A stretch of 64,000 nt of DNA from CAYXVF01 sp964468125 (GTDB lineage Bacteria > Myxococcota > XYA12-FULL-58-9 > CAYXVF01). Made by a program: the position numbers and the translations under genes. Shown here piece after piece: positions 18,222 to 26,720 of this stretch. The notes below the pieces were generated by a model, which worked only from the letters and a program-made list of their open reading frames with translations, was not told the origin of the DNA and made no database searches. The number at the start of each line of letters is the position of its first letter. Position 1 is the first letter of the stretch. The stretch is taken from positions 21,379-85,378 of the forward strand of contig CAYXVF010000009.1 in the NCBI GenBank assembly GCA_964468125.1, given 5' to 3'.

Positions 18222-20068
18222 AGCCCAAGCACGTCGTGATCCTCGCGGCGGTGCTCGCGGGTTTGGTCCTCTGGCTGGCGTTCCGAACGCGTCAGGTGGA
18301 CCGGACGGAGCCGCCGAGCTCGACCGTCGAGCGCGAGGTGGAGGAGTCGCCCCCCGTTCGCGAACTGTTTCGAGAGCGTGGCCCCCGCGACGAGCGCCCG
18401 GCAGCGCGGCCGATCCCGGCCGAGAGCGAGGAGGCCTCGGGCTCGCTTTCCGGTCGCGTTCTGGACCGGGTGACGCGTGCGCCCGTGCCGGGCGCAGAGA
18501 TTGTCTTCGAGCTCGAGGGGGGCGCGATCACCGAGCTTTCCGGGGCCGATGGCCGCTTTCGTCTCACGACCGCGGAGCCGGGCGTCTATCGTCTCGCTCG
18601 CTTGGATGCGAAAGGCTACCTCCCCTACGCGCCGCAGTGGGGGCAGAGCCCGGTGCTGTTCTCCTCGAGGCCCGGCGCGAGTCTTTCGGGCGTCGAGCTC
18701 TTCCTCACGCCCGAGGAGCTCTACACCGTTCGCGTGCTCGACGAGACTCGGCAACCGGTGCAGGGCGCGCGGGTGACCGTTCTGCCGGAGCTCACGAATG
18801 CGACCGCATACGAGGAACGCGCTTACCGGACGGACCGGGAGGGCGTGGTGCAGCTCGCGGCGCCCGATTGGTCAACCGTTCGCGCGCTAGCGGAAGACGG
18901 GCTCGAGGGCTCCGGCCAGGTCGACGTCAAAGCACAAGCGCAGCGCGCGCTGCGTATTACGGTCACCGCACCGGAGGGGCGCTTGGGGTCGATCTCCGGC
19001 TCGGTCGTGCTTCCCGATGGGTCGCCGGCCTCTGAGGCAGCGGTGAGGGTTCTTTCGCCACCGTCGCGAGGTGAGGTGATCGTCCGCTGTGACGCAGACG
19101 GCGCTTTCACACTCCGACGACTTCCGCCGGGGAGCTATGACGTGCAGGCTCAACTTCGCGGCTACGCCCCTGCGCTCGAGTCCGCGGTGAGTCCCGGAAG
19201 CGACGTCCTGCGGCTCGAGCTGGGTGAGGGCTTGACGCTCAGTGGGATCGTTCGCACGGAGTCTGGGGAAGAGGTCCCCGCGTTCAACGTGTGGCTCGGA
19301 TTCCGCCGTGGGCCGATCGCGGTCGTGCCCGCCCGCGCCGAAGCTTTTTTCGATCCGGAGGGCCGATTTGCATTTCAGGGGCTCGTGCCAGGGGCCTACC
19401 AGGTGGTCGTGAACGCTTTCGGTCATGCGCCCGCCGCGTTGCACAACGTAGCCTTGGAGGAGCGAGACGCCGAGGTCGAGCTGATCCTCGACGAAGGTGG
19501 CGCGATCGAGGGCCGCATCGTAGATGCGGAGAGTGCGCAGGGGATTCGCGGGGCGGAGATCACCCTAGAGACGTCGCTCAACGACGGGCCATCGGTCGCT
19601 GGTGCATTGCTCGAGACGCTCAGTGGTGCAGACGGCATGTTTCGGCTCGAGAACGTGAATCCAGGTGCGCGTGGGATCCGCGTGCGCGCGGACGAGCACC
19701 ACACCCAGGTGCGGCGCGGAATCATGGTGCCGCCGGGCGGTGTCGTCCCTCTCGAGATCGAGCTGTCTCCGGTTGCACCCGGCGAGGAGCAGGGCTTTGA
19801 GATCGTCGGAATCGGCGCGAGCCTGGGCCCTCGCGACGACGCCCTCTGGATCGCAGGTGCGGTGCCGGGCTCCGGGGCGGAGGAGGCGGGATTGATCCGT
19901 GGCGACCGCGTCCTCGCCGTCGATGGCACGCCCGTGGTCGACCTTGGCTTCGAGGGGGCCTTGCAGCGGATCTCGGGGCCTGTGGACACGGAGGTCATCC
20001 TCCGGGTGCGCCGCGGCGACGCGGAGCCCTTTGACCTCCCCGTGACTCGCAAGAAGCTCAGACTCTAG
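18218..20068 (+). CDS. Carboxypeptidase-regulatory-repeat protein with C-terminal PDZ domain
   Basis: 616 residues from a GTG overlapping the permease stop. The open frame runs further upstream, but only antisense-like or shifted over the permease gene. An N-terminal anchor (VVILAAVLAGLVLWLAF) is followed by a Pro/Glu/Arg linker. Then come about five carboxypeptidase-regulatory-like beta repeats with the recurring pattern SGRVLD..T..PVPGAEI...DGRFRLT..PGVYRL (about residues 75-540), for example ISGSVVLPDGSPASEAAVRV, LSGIVRTESGEEVPAFNVWL and IEGRIVDAESAQGIRGAEI. The C-terminus is a PDZ domain (about 540-610, GSGAEEAGLIRGDRVLAVDG). It probably faces the periplasm or surface. No enzymatic domain is visible. 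Confidence 0.88.
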   Translation: MKPKHVVILAAVLAGLVLWLAFRTRQVDRTEPPSSTVEREVEESPPVRELFRERGPRDERPAARPIPAESEEASGSLSGRVLDRVTRAPVPGAEIVFELEGGAITELSGADGRFRLTTAEPGVYRLARLDAKGYLPYAPQWGQSPVLFSSRPGASLSGVELFLTPEELYTVRVLDETRQPVQGARVTVLPELTNATAYEERAYRTDREGVVQLAAPDWSTVRALAEDGLEGSGQVDVKAQAQRALRITVTAPEGRLGSISGSVVLPDGSPASEAAVRVLSPPSRGEVIVRCDADGAFTLRRLPPGSYDVQAQLRGYAPALESAVSPGSDVLRLELGEGLTLSGIVRTESGEEVPAFNVWLGFRRGPIAVVPARAEAFFDPEGRFAFQGLVPGAYQVVVNAFGHAPAALHNVALEERDAEVELILDEGGAIEGRIVDAESAQGIRGAEITLETSLNDGPSVAGALLETLSGADGMFRLENVNPGARGIRVRADEHHTQVRRGIMVPPGGVVPLEIELSPVAPGEEQGFEIVGIGASLGPRDDALWIAGAVPGSGAEEAGLIRGDRVLAVDGTPVVDLGFEGALQRISGPVDTEVILRVRRGDAEPFDLPVTRKKLRL

Positions 20069-20393
20069 CTCCGCTCCCTATTTCTCGAAGGTCTATGCAA
20101 CCAAGAGCGTTCCGCGGCGGTGAAGGGATGGAACTCCTATTCATCCCCCGGCAACGTAAATGTGCGTAGCGATCGCTCGAAAGAACGCGTGTACGGCCGC
20201 AGGAGAGGCTCCAGCCAATACCTCGACGGAGTAATCGAAATCCAAGACGCTGTGAATCGCCTTCGAGAGGGCACCGCTTCGCCTCCTCGATTGGTCGCTG
20301 AAGCACGCCGAGCTTTTTCGCTGGAGCCCCTGAGCCTGGTCACTAGGGGGCACAACCCTCACCCGTGGTTCGTGGGCCGTTTTTCAGGCGCAC
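20069..20393. other. Intergenic region between convergent genes
   Basis: A 325-base stretch between the ends of the convergent genes at 20068 and 20394. Short open frames on both strands do not resemble proteins and lack ribosome-binding sites. I see no convincing hairpin followed by a T-run, no tRNA-like cloverleaf, and no repeat. It probably contains the 3' ends of both transcripts. Confidence 0.5.
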
Positions 20394-23300
20394 TCATTGC
20401 GCGCGAAACGGCACTTCGATGACGCCCAAGTCGACGATGTGGGCGGCGTACGTTCCACTCTCGGCGCGGTTGGCCCGATAAACGTCGAGGTTGATCAGGA
20501 TCCGTGACTCGTTCGGGCGGCCGTCGGGTCCCTCAGGATGCCCGAGAGCGGTCACCACTACGTCGGTTCCACCGTAGGCCTGTGCGTAGCCCATGTCACC
20601 TCCGGAGCCCAGGAACCCGCTCGGGCCGCTGTAGGCCGAGTTGTCTACCTCCAACGCATGAAGATGAAAGCTCGCGAGCCCGCCGTTCAAGAACTGATAA
20701 TCCAAGCTGTCATAGGCACCATCGTGGTTTGAATAGGACTCCGTCTCGTCAAAGCTGAGTCGTCCGCCGCGCCAGTGCAGCAGCCCGCCGCGTTCCGTAC
20801 TCTTGTCGGCAATGTCACTCGAAACGATGGCCCCGAGCTGCTCCTGCACCTCCGTCTGCTCCATCGCTCGCCCGACCATCAACGCTCGAATGAGGTGCAG
20901 CGTCGAAAGCTCGCCCACCGGAGTGCGCTCGGTGTATTGGGCGCGGTAGTCCGCGAGCTGCCGCTCGAGCTCCGCGGTATCGATTCCGTGCTGCCGGTAA
21001 GCTGCAATCTGATTCTCGAGCGTCGTGATGCGATCGGGCCTCCCGCGCTCGCGTGGCGTTCGACGCTGGAGAATGTCCTGCACCTCCGCTTCGAGCCGCG
21101 CCCGGTCCGAGAAGAGCCCGCGCAGCTCCGAGTCGTCGTGAATCCGGGAGAGCAGAATGAGGTCATTCGCGACGACTCGCTCACCTCGCTCTTTCAGAGT
21201 GGTCGCCATCGTCTCGAAAACCCTAGGGTCGAAATCCAGGCTCAATTTCGCAAGGGGTAGAAGTGTCGCAGGGTCGAGGTCGGTCACCCCGAAGCGCCCC
21301 CGCACGTAACTCAGTGTCTGACCAAACTCTGGGGACCTGAGCGCGTTCCTCAACTCAGGGGTGCGCGACATGCTTTGGTAGAGCTCAGCAAGCTCCTGTA
21401 CCGCAAAGAGGTCGAGCGTGCCCGCGTAGAAACGATCGCGGATCGACTGTTGAAAATCACCGAAGTCTGGATCGGCTAGGCTCTGCATCACCGCCGGTTG
21501 ATCGACGAATTGTTCGGCGACGACCTGGACCACCTTCCAGCGCATCGGGTAACCGAGCTGACGCAGCGCATCGAGCGCGACGAGACTCTCCTCGGGAGCG
21601 CGTTCGATCACGCGACTCAATCCGATCACAGTATCTGGCCGCGCCTCTGCCCCCGACCGTTCGATCAGCGCGGCCAATCGCTCAAAGCGGTCCCGGAATC
21701 CGGGGTCGCGCAATTCGCCGAGCGTCTTCTCCACGTCGAGATCGCGATCGAAGACGATTCGGCTCACGGTGCCTGAATCGGTGAGTCCGTAGGTGCCGAG
21801 CGCATCGACGAGCTCGTCCATCAGCGGATGGTCGAGTGGGCCTTCTACTGCCCGCTCCAGATCGAGGGTCCAGATCGCGTCCTGGCCGGCGATTCGCGTT
21901 TCGACGTCGATCTGCATTTGCATCAACCGGCGCGTCTGCGGGTTCATCAAGCGCTCGTGATGCTCGACGAGTCTCGGTGAGGTGCTGATGACGTCGTCCG
22001 GGCGGATCGGAACGAACTCCTCCTGCTTCTCAGAGGCGGTGCCGACGTAACTCGCAAGCGGGTAGGCGTCACGAATCTCGTTGAACCGGCGGGCGTTCTC
22101 CTCGTCGAGCCAGAAGGCCGGTTGTTGGCCCATGACCGCGTTGGAGAGTGCCTCCAGTGGAACCGGATCGATTCGCCAATGTGAACGCAGCGCTTCGTGA
22201 ATCTGCTCCGCGCGCCCATCTGCAATGCGCGTACGAAACTCGCGCAGTCGAGCCGTATCGCTCGCCCAGCCAAAGACGTCCCGGTTCAAACCTTGGCCGC
22301 GTTCGTAGTCGTCGACGATGACCGGGAGGCCTGCCCGCTCGAGGTCATTCAGAACCGCGAGCATCTCAGGAGCGTCTTCACCGGCGAGAATGGGGGCACG
22401 GGCGCCGAGCGCCGCGAGTCGCCCGTTGAGTTGGTCGAGTGCATGCCGGTGCGGGTAGGAGGGGAGTAGCGCGAGCTGAATGTCACTGATTCTTCCCTCG
22501 TCGACCAAACGGGCCACGTCTGGATAGCGGTCCACCATGGAACGAACCCACGGCTCGAAATCCGGGTCGTTCAGGTACTCGATGACCGGGGTTCGCATGT
22601 AGCTGAGGTCCATCGATCCGAGGTCATGGCCGAAAATTTCGAGGAAGCGATCGACCTCTCCGGGGGAGACTCCAGAAGAAACCACCGGCTGCAAGAGCTC
22701 TTCGTGAAGCGATGATAATCCGACGAGATCCGAGACGCGATCGACATCGCGAACACGATCCGGATAATTGTCGCGGAGGTAATGATAGACTCTCAATGTC
22801 TCGCGGCTCAAAAGAGAATTGCGCTCTTCCGGACGCAGCTCCGCGAGACTTCGCAGGTCCCAGGGACCGCGGCTCTCCACTCCGTATTGACGCTGGAGCT
22901 GTTCCAGGGTCTCGGCGGTCAGGGCCACGTTCGCCTCGAAAGCAGCGCGCTTTCGCGGGTCACCCATCACCTGTTCCACCGTCGAGTTACGCTCCGGGAA
23001 GAATGTGTCGATCAGGTTGAAGGAGCCCGTGTGCTCGATGGCGCTCGCAGGCAGACGCGCGAGCAGGATTCCCCAGGCCTCCCGGTGTGACTCCGAGCGG
23101 AAGACTTCCAAGCGGCTCGGGTTCAGATAGAGCCGGGCGGTTGTCACCAAGTTTTCGCTGGGCGAAAGACCGAGCGAGCGAAGATCCCGGTGAAAATCGC
23201 GAAACTCCGGGGTCGAGAGCGCGTGAACGATCCTCTGTCGGGAGAGGGGATCGAGCTGGAAGATCTGATAGGCCTCGTAGGTGGGACGCGACGGCGGTTG

Positions 23301-23939
23301 CTCGGACGTCACCTCGTCAACCAGAGATTGGACCGCCGCGAAACCTGAATCACTCGAAGCCTCGGCGAACCGGGCAAGACTCAGGTGGACCATGGTGTCG
23401 GAGCCCCGCTCGGGTTGGCTCGCGACGTAGTCCAGCAATAGACCGCGAATCGTCTCCGGTGCGGCGCGCTCGAGGGCATCGCGAAATTGCTCCTCGCTCA
23501 CCTCGGCATGCCGCGCGACGTACCACTCGTGTACGAAGCCGGTCGTGGGCTTCAAACGTCCGTCCGGGCGCCAATCCAAGATCGACACGATTTCGGGTCC
23601 CGACATGGCGTCGAGCGAGCTTGGCCAAGGAAGGTCGCTGGAGGCGTCTCGGCGCTCGAATTGAAGTCGAGGAGGGCCTCCCAAGTCGGGCAGGGCGCGA
23701 CGGTCTGACGAGGGGGGAGAGAGCGTAGGGTCCGATCGGAGATTGGGTCGGGCCTGACCGCCGGTGCGCTCGACCTCATCCTGCGGGATCTCGCCCTTGC
23801 CGTCGACCTTCGCATCGCCATCCGCGGACGGTCGAGGCTCAGGAAGTGCCACCCCTTGAAACGGCGCAGAGCCTGCAGTCTCTCCTATACCCGCCATAGT
23901 AGCCGAGGCTACACCCTTGGGTGGCGCTACGAAAGGCAT
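20394..23939 (-). CDS. Large helical-repeat protein with C-terminal JAMM-like metallopeptidase domain
   Basis: 1181 residues, with no signal peptide or membrane span. Residues 1-110 are Pro/Gly/Asp-rich and probably disordered. From about 115 to 1040 the protein is mostly helical and carries a recurring element of the form L-x-(D/S/T)-P-x-F: LSTPEF (241), YLNDPDF (455), LRDPGF (743), LADPDF (821) and LRSPEF (868), plus weaker VMGDPRK (324). Each is followed by a helix and often by a (R/Y)xGV(T/E) turn. The C-terminal about 135 residues look like a JAMM/MPN+ metalloprotease: Glu1049 in ERGGLLHW, His1092-x-His1094 in FHLHA, then Ser1112-GG-Asp1115. The HxH-to-Asp spacing is about 10 residues longer than canonical. 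The metalloprotease call is inferred from motifs. The gene stands alone between convergent and divergent neighbours. Confidence 0.8.
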   Translation of the reverse strand: MPFVAPPKGVASATMAGIGETAGSAPFQGVALPEPRPSADGDAKVDGKGEIPQDEVERTGGQARPNLRSDPTLSPPSSDRRALPDLGGPPRLQFERRDASSDLPWPSSLDAMSGPEIVSILDWRPDGRLKPTTGFVHEWYVARHAEVSEEQFRDALERAAPETIRGLLLDYVASQPERGSDTMVHLSLARFAEASSDSGFAAVQSLVDEVTSEQPPSRPTYEAYQIFQLDPLSRQRIVHALSTPEFRDFHRDLRSLGLSPSENLVTTARLYLNPSRLEVFRSESHREAWGILLARLPASAIEHTGSFNLIDTFFPERNSTVEQVMGDPRKRAAFEANVALTAETLEQLQRQYGVESRGPWDLRSLAELRPEERNSLLSRETLRVYHYLRDNYPDRVRDVDRVSDLVGLSSLHEELLQPVVSSGVSPGEVDRFLEIFGHDLGSMDLSYMRTPVIEYLNDPDFEPWVRSMVDRYPDVARLVDEGRISDIQLALLPSYPHRHALDQLNGRLAALGARAPILAGEDAPEMLAVLNDLERAGLPVIVDDYERGQGLNRDVFGWASDTARLREFRTRIADGRAEQIHEALRSHWRIDPVPLEALSNAVMGQQPAFWLDEENARRFNEIRDAYPLASYVGTASEKQEEFVPIRPDDVISTSPRLVEHHERLMNPQTRRLMQMQIDVETRIAGQDAIWTLDLERAVEGPLDHPLMDELVDALGTYGLTDSGTVSRIVFDRDLDVEKTLGELRDPGFRDRFERLAALIERSGAEARPDTVIGLSRVIERAPEESLVALDALRQLGYPMRWKVVQVVAEQFVDQPAVMQSLADPDFGDFQQSIRDRFYAGTLDLFAVQELAELYQSMSRTPELRNALRSPEFGQTLSYVRGRFGVTDLDPATLLPLAKLSLDFDPRVFETMATTLKERGERVVANDLILLSRIHDDSELRGLFSDRARLEAEVQDILQRRTPRERGRPDRITTLENQIAAYRQHGIDTAELERQLADYRAQYTERTPVGELSTLHLIRALMVGRAMEQTEVQEQLGAIVSSDIADKSTERGGLLHWRGGRLSFDETESYSNHDGAYDSLDYQFLNGGLASFHLHALEVDNSAYSGPSGFLGSGGDMGYAQAYGGTDVVVTALGHPEGPDGRPNESRILINLDVYRANRAESGTYAAHIVDLGVIEVPFRAQ

Positions 23940-24063
23940 CTGTGCGATCCGTCGCCGACGATGGGCCGACCGAGGCCGAGCAATATGGTAAAAACTCGCC
24001 CGGCGTGAATGGGCACGAGTCGAAAAGGGTTTCAGATAGAGTCTCGTTCGTTAGGATAGGACC

Positions 24064-24642
24064 ATGCACGCGTTGATCGCCCTTGGGCTTTTCGTCGGGG
24101 CTCTCGCTGAGGAGCGAATCTTGGTGATGGGATGGTCCGTGGGCACGGGTGTAGAGCTTCCGCACGCTCTCCTGGATGAGGTGCTCGACCACTCCGTCCG
24201 CCGCCACTCAGGCGCCGCGACAGTCACGAGCCTGCGGGACGTTGGGGCACTGCTGGATCTGGAACAAGCGAAGGACCTCGTCGGGTGCGATGACGTGACG
24301 TGTACGGCGGAGATCGGCCTCGCTCTCGACGCGGATCGGATCGTGATGGGAGCGATCGGGCGCATCGGAGGCCGTACCCATCTCGCGCTGAAGATCGTAG
24401 AATCGCGGAGCGCGAAAGTCGTGCATCGCATCAACGCGAGCACCCGAGACGAGTCCATGCTCCCGCGCCTGATCGGCCGGGCTGTCGCCTGGCTCCTCGT
24501 GGGCGACGACGCTCGCGCGGGAGCTTCCGCCCTGAGGGGCCCGGACTTGATCGATCGTCACGAGATCCAGCGAGGCCGGGTCACGCAGCGTTGGGTGACC
24601 ATCAAACCCGAGCCCCCGGTGCCCTTCCGCGTCGGATGGTGA
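24064..24642 (+). CDS. Small secreted protein related to the one at 4065-5306
   Basis: 192 residues, with AGGATAGG about 7 bases before the ATG. It has a short hydrophobic N-terminus (ALIALGLFVGALAEE) and then a compact alpha/beta domain (about 18-150): RILVMGW, VTSLRDVGALL, LVGCDDVTCTAEIGLALDADRIVMG, HLALKIVESRSAKVV. The GC-x4-C pair and following helix-strand recur in the larger secreted protein at 4065-5306, so the two are probably paralogues. The layout (N-terminal strand, helical LL element, Cys pair, AD-x-IVMG strand) recalls the N-terminal domain of TolB/CsgG-like proteins, which I infer but cannot test. The C-terminus is basic. Confidence 0.75.
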   Translation: MHALIALGLFVGALAEERILVMGWSVGTGVELPHALLDEVLDHSVRRHSGAATVTSLRDVGALLDLEQAKDLVGCDDVTCTAEIGLALDADRIVMGAIGRIGGRTHLALKIVESRSAKVVHRINASTRDESMLPRLIGRAVAWLLVGDDARAGASALRGPDLIDRHEIQRGRVTQRWVTIKPEPPVPFRVGW

Positions 24643-24697
24643 GCGGCGGCGCGCTTCCGCTCGCCAGGTCTACCTTCGCCGGTGCCGAAAGACGCGC

Positions 24698-25523
24698 TCA
24701 GACGCGAAGGGCTTGGGCGTGGTAGGCGATGTGCTCGCCGATGAAGCTGCTGATGAAGTAGTAGCTGTGGTCGTAGCCGTCGCGGCGGTTGAGCGTGAGC
24801 GGGTGGTTCGCGGCCTCGCACGCGGATTCGAGATTCTCGGGCTGGAGCTGTGCTTCGAGAAATTGATCCGCCATGCCTTGCTCCACGAGCAGCGGCAGCT
24901 TCTCCGAGGCCTGGGCCACGAGCTCACAGGCATCCCACCCTTTCCAGGCGTCTCGATTGTCACCGAGGTAGGCGCCGAACGCTTTTTCGCCCCAAGGCAC
25001 GCGTGTGGGGGAAACGATGGGCGCGAAGGCGGAAACGCTGCGGTAGCGACCCGGGTTCTTGAGCGCGACCACCAGCGCACCGTGGCCCCCCATCGAATGA
25101 CCGAACACGGACCTCACTCACGGGAAGCGCCGCCTCGATGAGCGCCGGTAGCTCCTGCGATACGTAGTCGAACATGCGGTAGTGCTCGGACCATGGTTCC
25201 TGAGTCGCGTCGAGATAAAACCCCGCCCCTTGCCCGAGGTCGTAGGCGTCGTCGTTTGCGACGTTTTCGCCTCGCGGGCTCGTGTCGGGCCCGATCAGGA
25301 CCACCCGATGCTCTTCCGCGTAGCGCTGCGCTCCAGCTTTGGTGATGAAGTTCTGCTCCGTGCAGGTTAGCCCGCTCAACCAATAGAGGACCGGCAGCCT
25401 CTCGTCGCTCGCCGCCGAGGGGAGAAAGACCGAAAAACGCATCTCGCACTTCAGCACGTCCGAGCTGTGCGCGTAAACGTGCTGGCGTCCGCCGAAGCAG
25501 GCGCTGTCTTCGAGCTGTTTCAT
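24698..25523 (-). pseudogene. frmB: S-formylglutathione hydrolase, frameshifted
   Basis: Together the two frames give an almost complete esterase-D/S-formylglutathione hydrolase. The first frame (25523 to about 25115) has FGGRQHVYAHSS, VLYWLSGLTCTEQNFITKAGAQ and GPDTSPRG, and breaks after ALPVSEV. The second frame (about 25117 to 24698) resumes with RSVFGHSMGGHGALVVALKNPG, including the nucleophile Ser in GHSMGG, and ends with the His region DGYDHSYYF. One missing base near 25107-25120 explains the break. The enzyme hydrolyses S-formylglutathione to formate and glutathione and is the partner of frmA, which lies directly upstream. Either a true inactivation or a sequencing error. Confidence 0.85.
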
Positions 25524-25538
25524 TGCGAGACCTCGCGA

Positions 25539-26648
25539 CTAGAAATGAATGACCGAGCGGATGGAGGCGCCCTCGTGCATCAAATCGAAGGCCTCGTTGA
25601 TCTTCTCGAGCGGCAGGTTGTGAGTGATGAAGGCGTCCAGATCGATCTCGCCCTTCATCGCATCTTCGACCATGCCCGGAAGCTCGCTGCGGCCCTTCAC
25701 GCCACCAAATGCCGAGCCCCGCCAAACACGGCCGGTGACCAGCTGGAATGGGCGCGTCGAGATTTCCTGCCCCGCTCCGGCCACTCCGATGATCACACTC
25801 TCGCCCCATCCTTTGTGACAGCACTCGAGGGCCGAGCGCATCACGTCGACGTTACCGATGCACTCGAAGCTGTATTCAACCCCGCCGTCGGTCATCTCGA
25901 CGATCACCTCTTGAATCGGCTTGTCGAAGTCCTTGGGGTTGATGCACTCCGTGGCTCCGAGCGTCTTGGCGAGCGCGAACTTCGACGGGTTGATGTCAAT
26001 CCCGATGATGCGACCGGCGCCGGCCTTCTTCGAGCCCATCACGACCGCGAGGCCGATCCCGCCGAGCCCGAAGACCGCAACGTTGTCGCCCGGCCCGACC
26101 TTCACCGTGTTCTTCGTGGCGCCCAGGCCGGTGGTCACGCCGCAGCCCAGGAGGCACACTTTCTCCGTTGGCGCCTCCGGGTTCACCTTGGCGACTGAGA
26201 CCTCGGCGCACACCGTGAACTCGGAGAATGTGCTCGTTCCCATGTAGTGGAAGAGCGGCTTGCCGTCGTAGCTGAAGCGGCTCGTCCCGTCCGGCATCAA
26301 CCCTTTGCCCTGCGTCGCGCGAACGGATTGACACAAGTTGGTCTTACCCGACGTGCAGAACTTACACTCGCCGCACTCGGCGGTGTACAAGGGAATCACT
26401 CGGTCGCCGGGCGCTACGCTCGTAACTCCCGGGCCCACTTCGACCACTTCGCCCGCGCCTTCGTGTCCCAGAATGGCTGGGAAGAGCCCCTCCGGATCGC
26501 TGCCACTGAGCGTATAGGCATCCGTATGGCAGACCCCCGTGTGATGGATCTTCACCAAGACCTCACCGGCCTTGGGGCCTTCCACGTCGATTTCGACGAT
26601 CTCCAGGGGTTTTCCTGCCTCGATTGCGACTGCGGCTCTGCTCTTCAT
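25539..26648 (-). CDS. frmA: S-(hydroxymethyl)glutathione dehydrogenase (class III alcohol dehydrogenase)
   Basis: Oxidises the formaldehyde-glutathione adduct with NAD(P)+ in the glutathione-dependent formaldehyde pathway. 369 residues from the ATG at 26648, which has GGAGAG close upstream; in-frame codons before it lack family similarity. Catalytic zinc ligands: Cys in TGVCHTDAYTLSG, His in GHEGAGEV and Cys in LLGCGVTTGLGA. Structural zinc: CGECKFCTSGKTNLC. The NAD fold has VFGLGGIGLAVV. The typical class III stretch SRFSYDGKPLFHYMGTSTF is present. The frameshifted frmB follows 15 bases downstream, so this is the usual frmA-frmB pair. Confidence 0.97.
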   Translation of the reverse strand: MKSRAAVAIEAGKPLEIVEIDVEGPKAGEVLVKIHHTGVCHTDAYTLSGSDPEGLFPAILGHEGAGEVVEVGPGVTSVAPGDRVIPLYTAECGECKFCTSGKTNLCQSVRATQGKGLMPDGTSRFSYDGKPLFHYMGTSTFSEFTVCAEVSVAKVNPEAPTEKVCLLGCGVTTGLGATKNTVKVGPGDNVAVFGLGGIGLAVVMGSKKAGAGRIIGIDINPSKFALAKTLGATECINPKDFDKPIQEVIVEMTDGGVEYSFECIGNVDVMRSALECCHKGWGESVIIGVAGAGQEISTRPFQLVTGRVWRGSAFGGVKGRSELPGMVEDAMKGEIDLDAFITHNLPLEKINEAFDLMHEGASIRSVIHF

Positions 26649-26720
26649 GCCACTCTCCAGGGTGCGACTCCGATGATTCTCGCAAGATAAGCCCTCGATC
26701 TGGTCGCGCACGCCGGGTGA

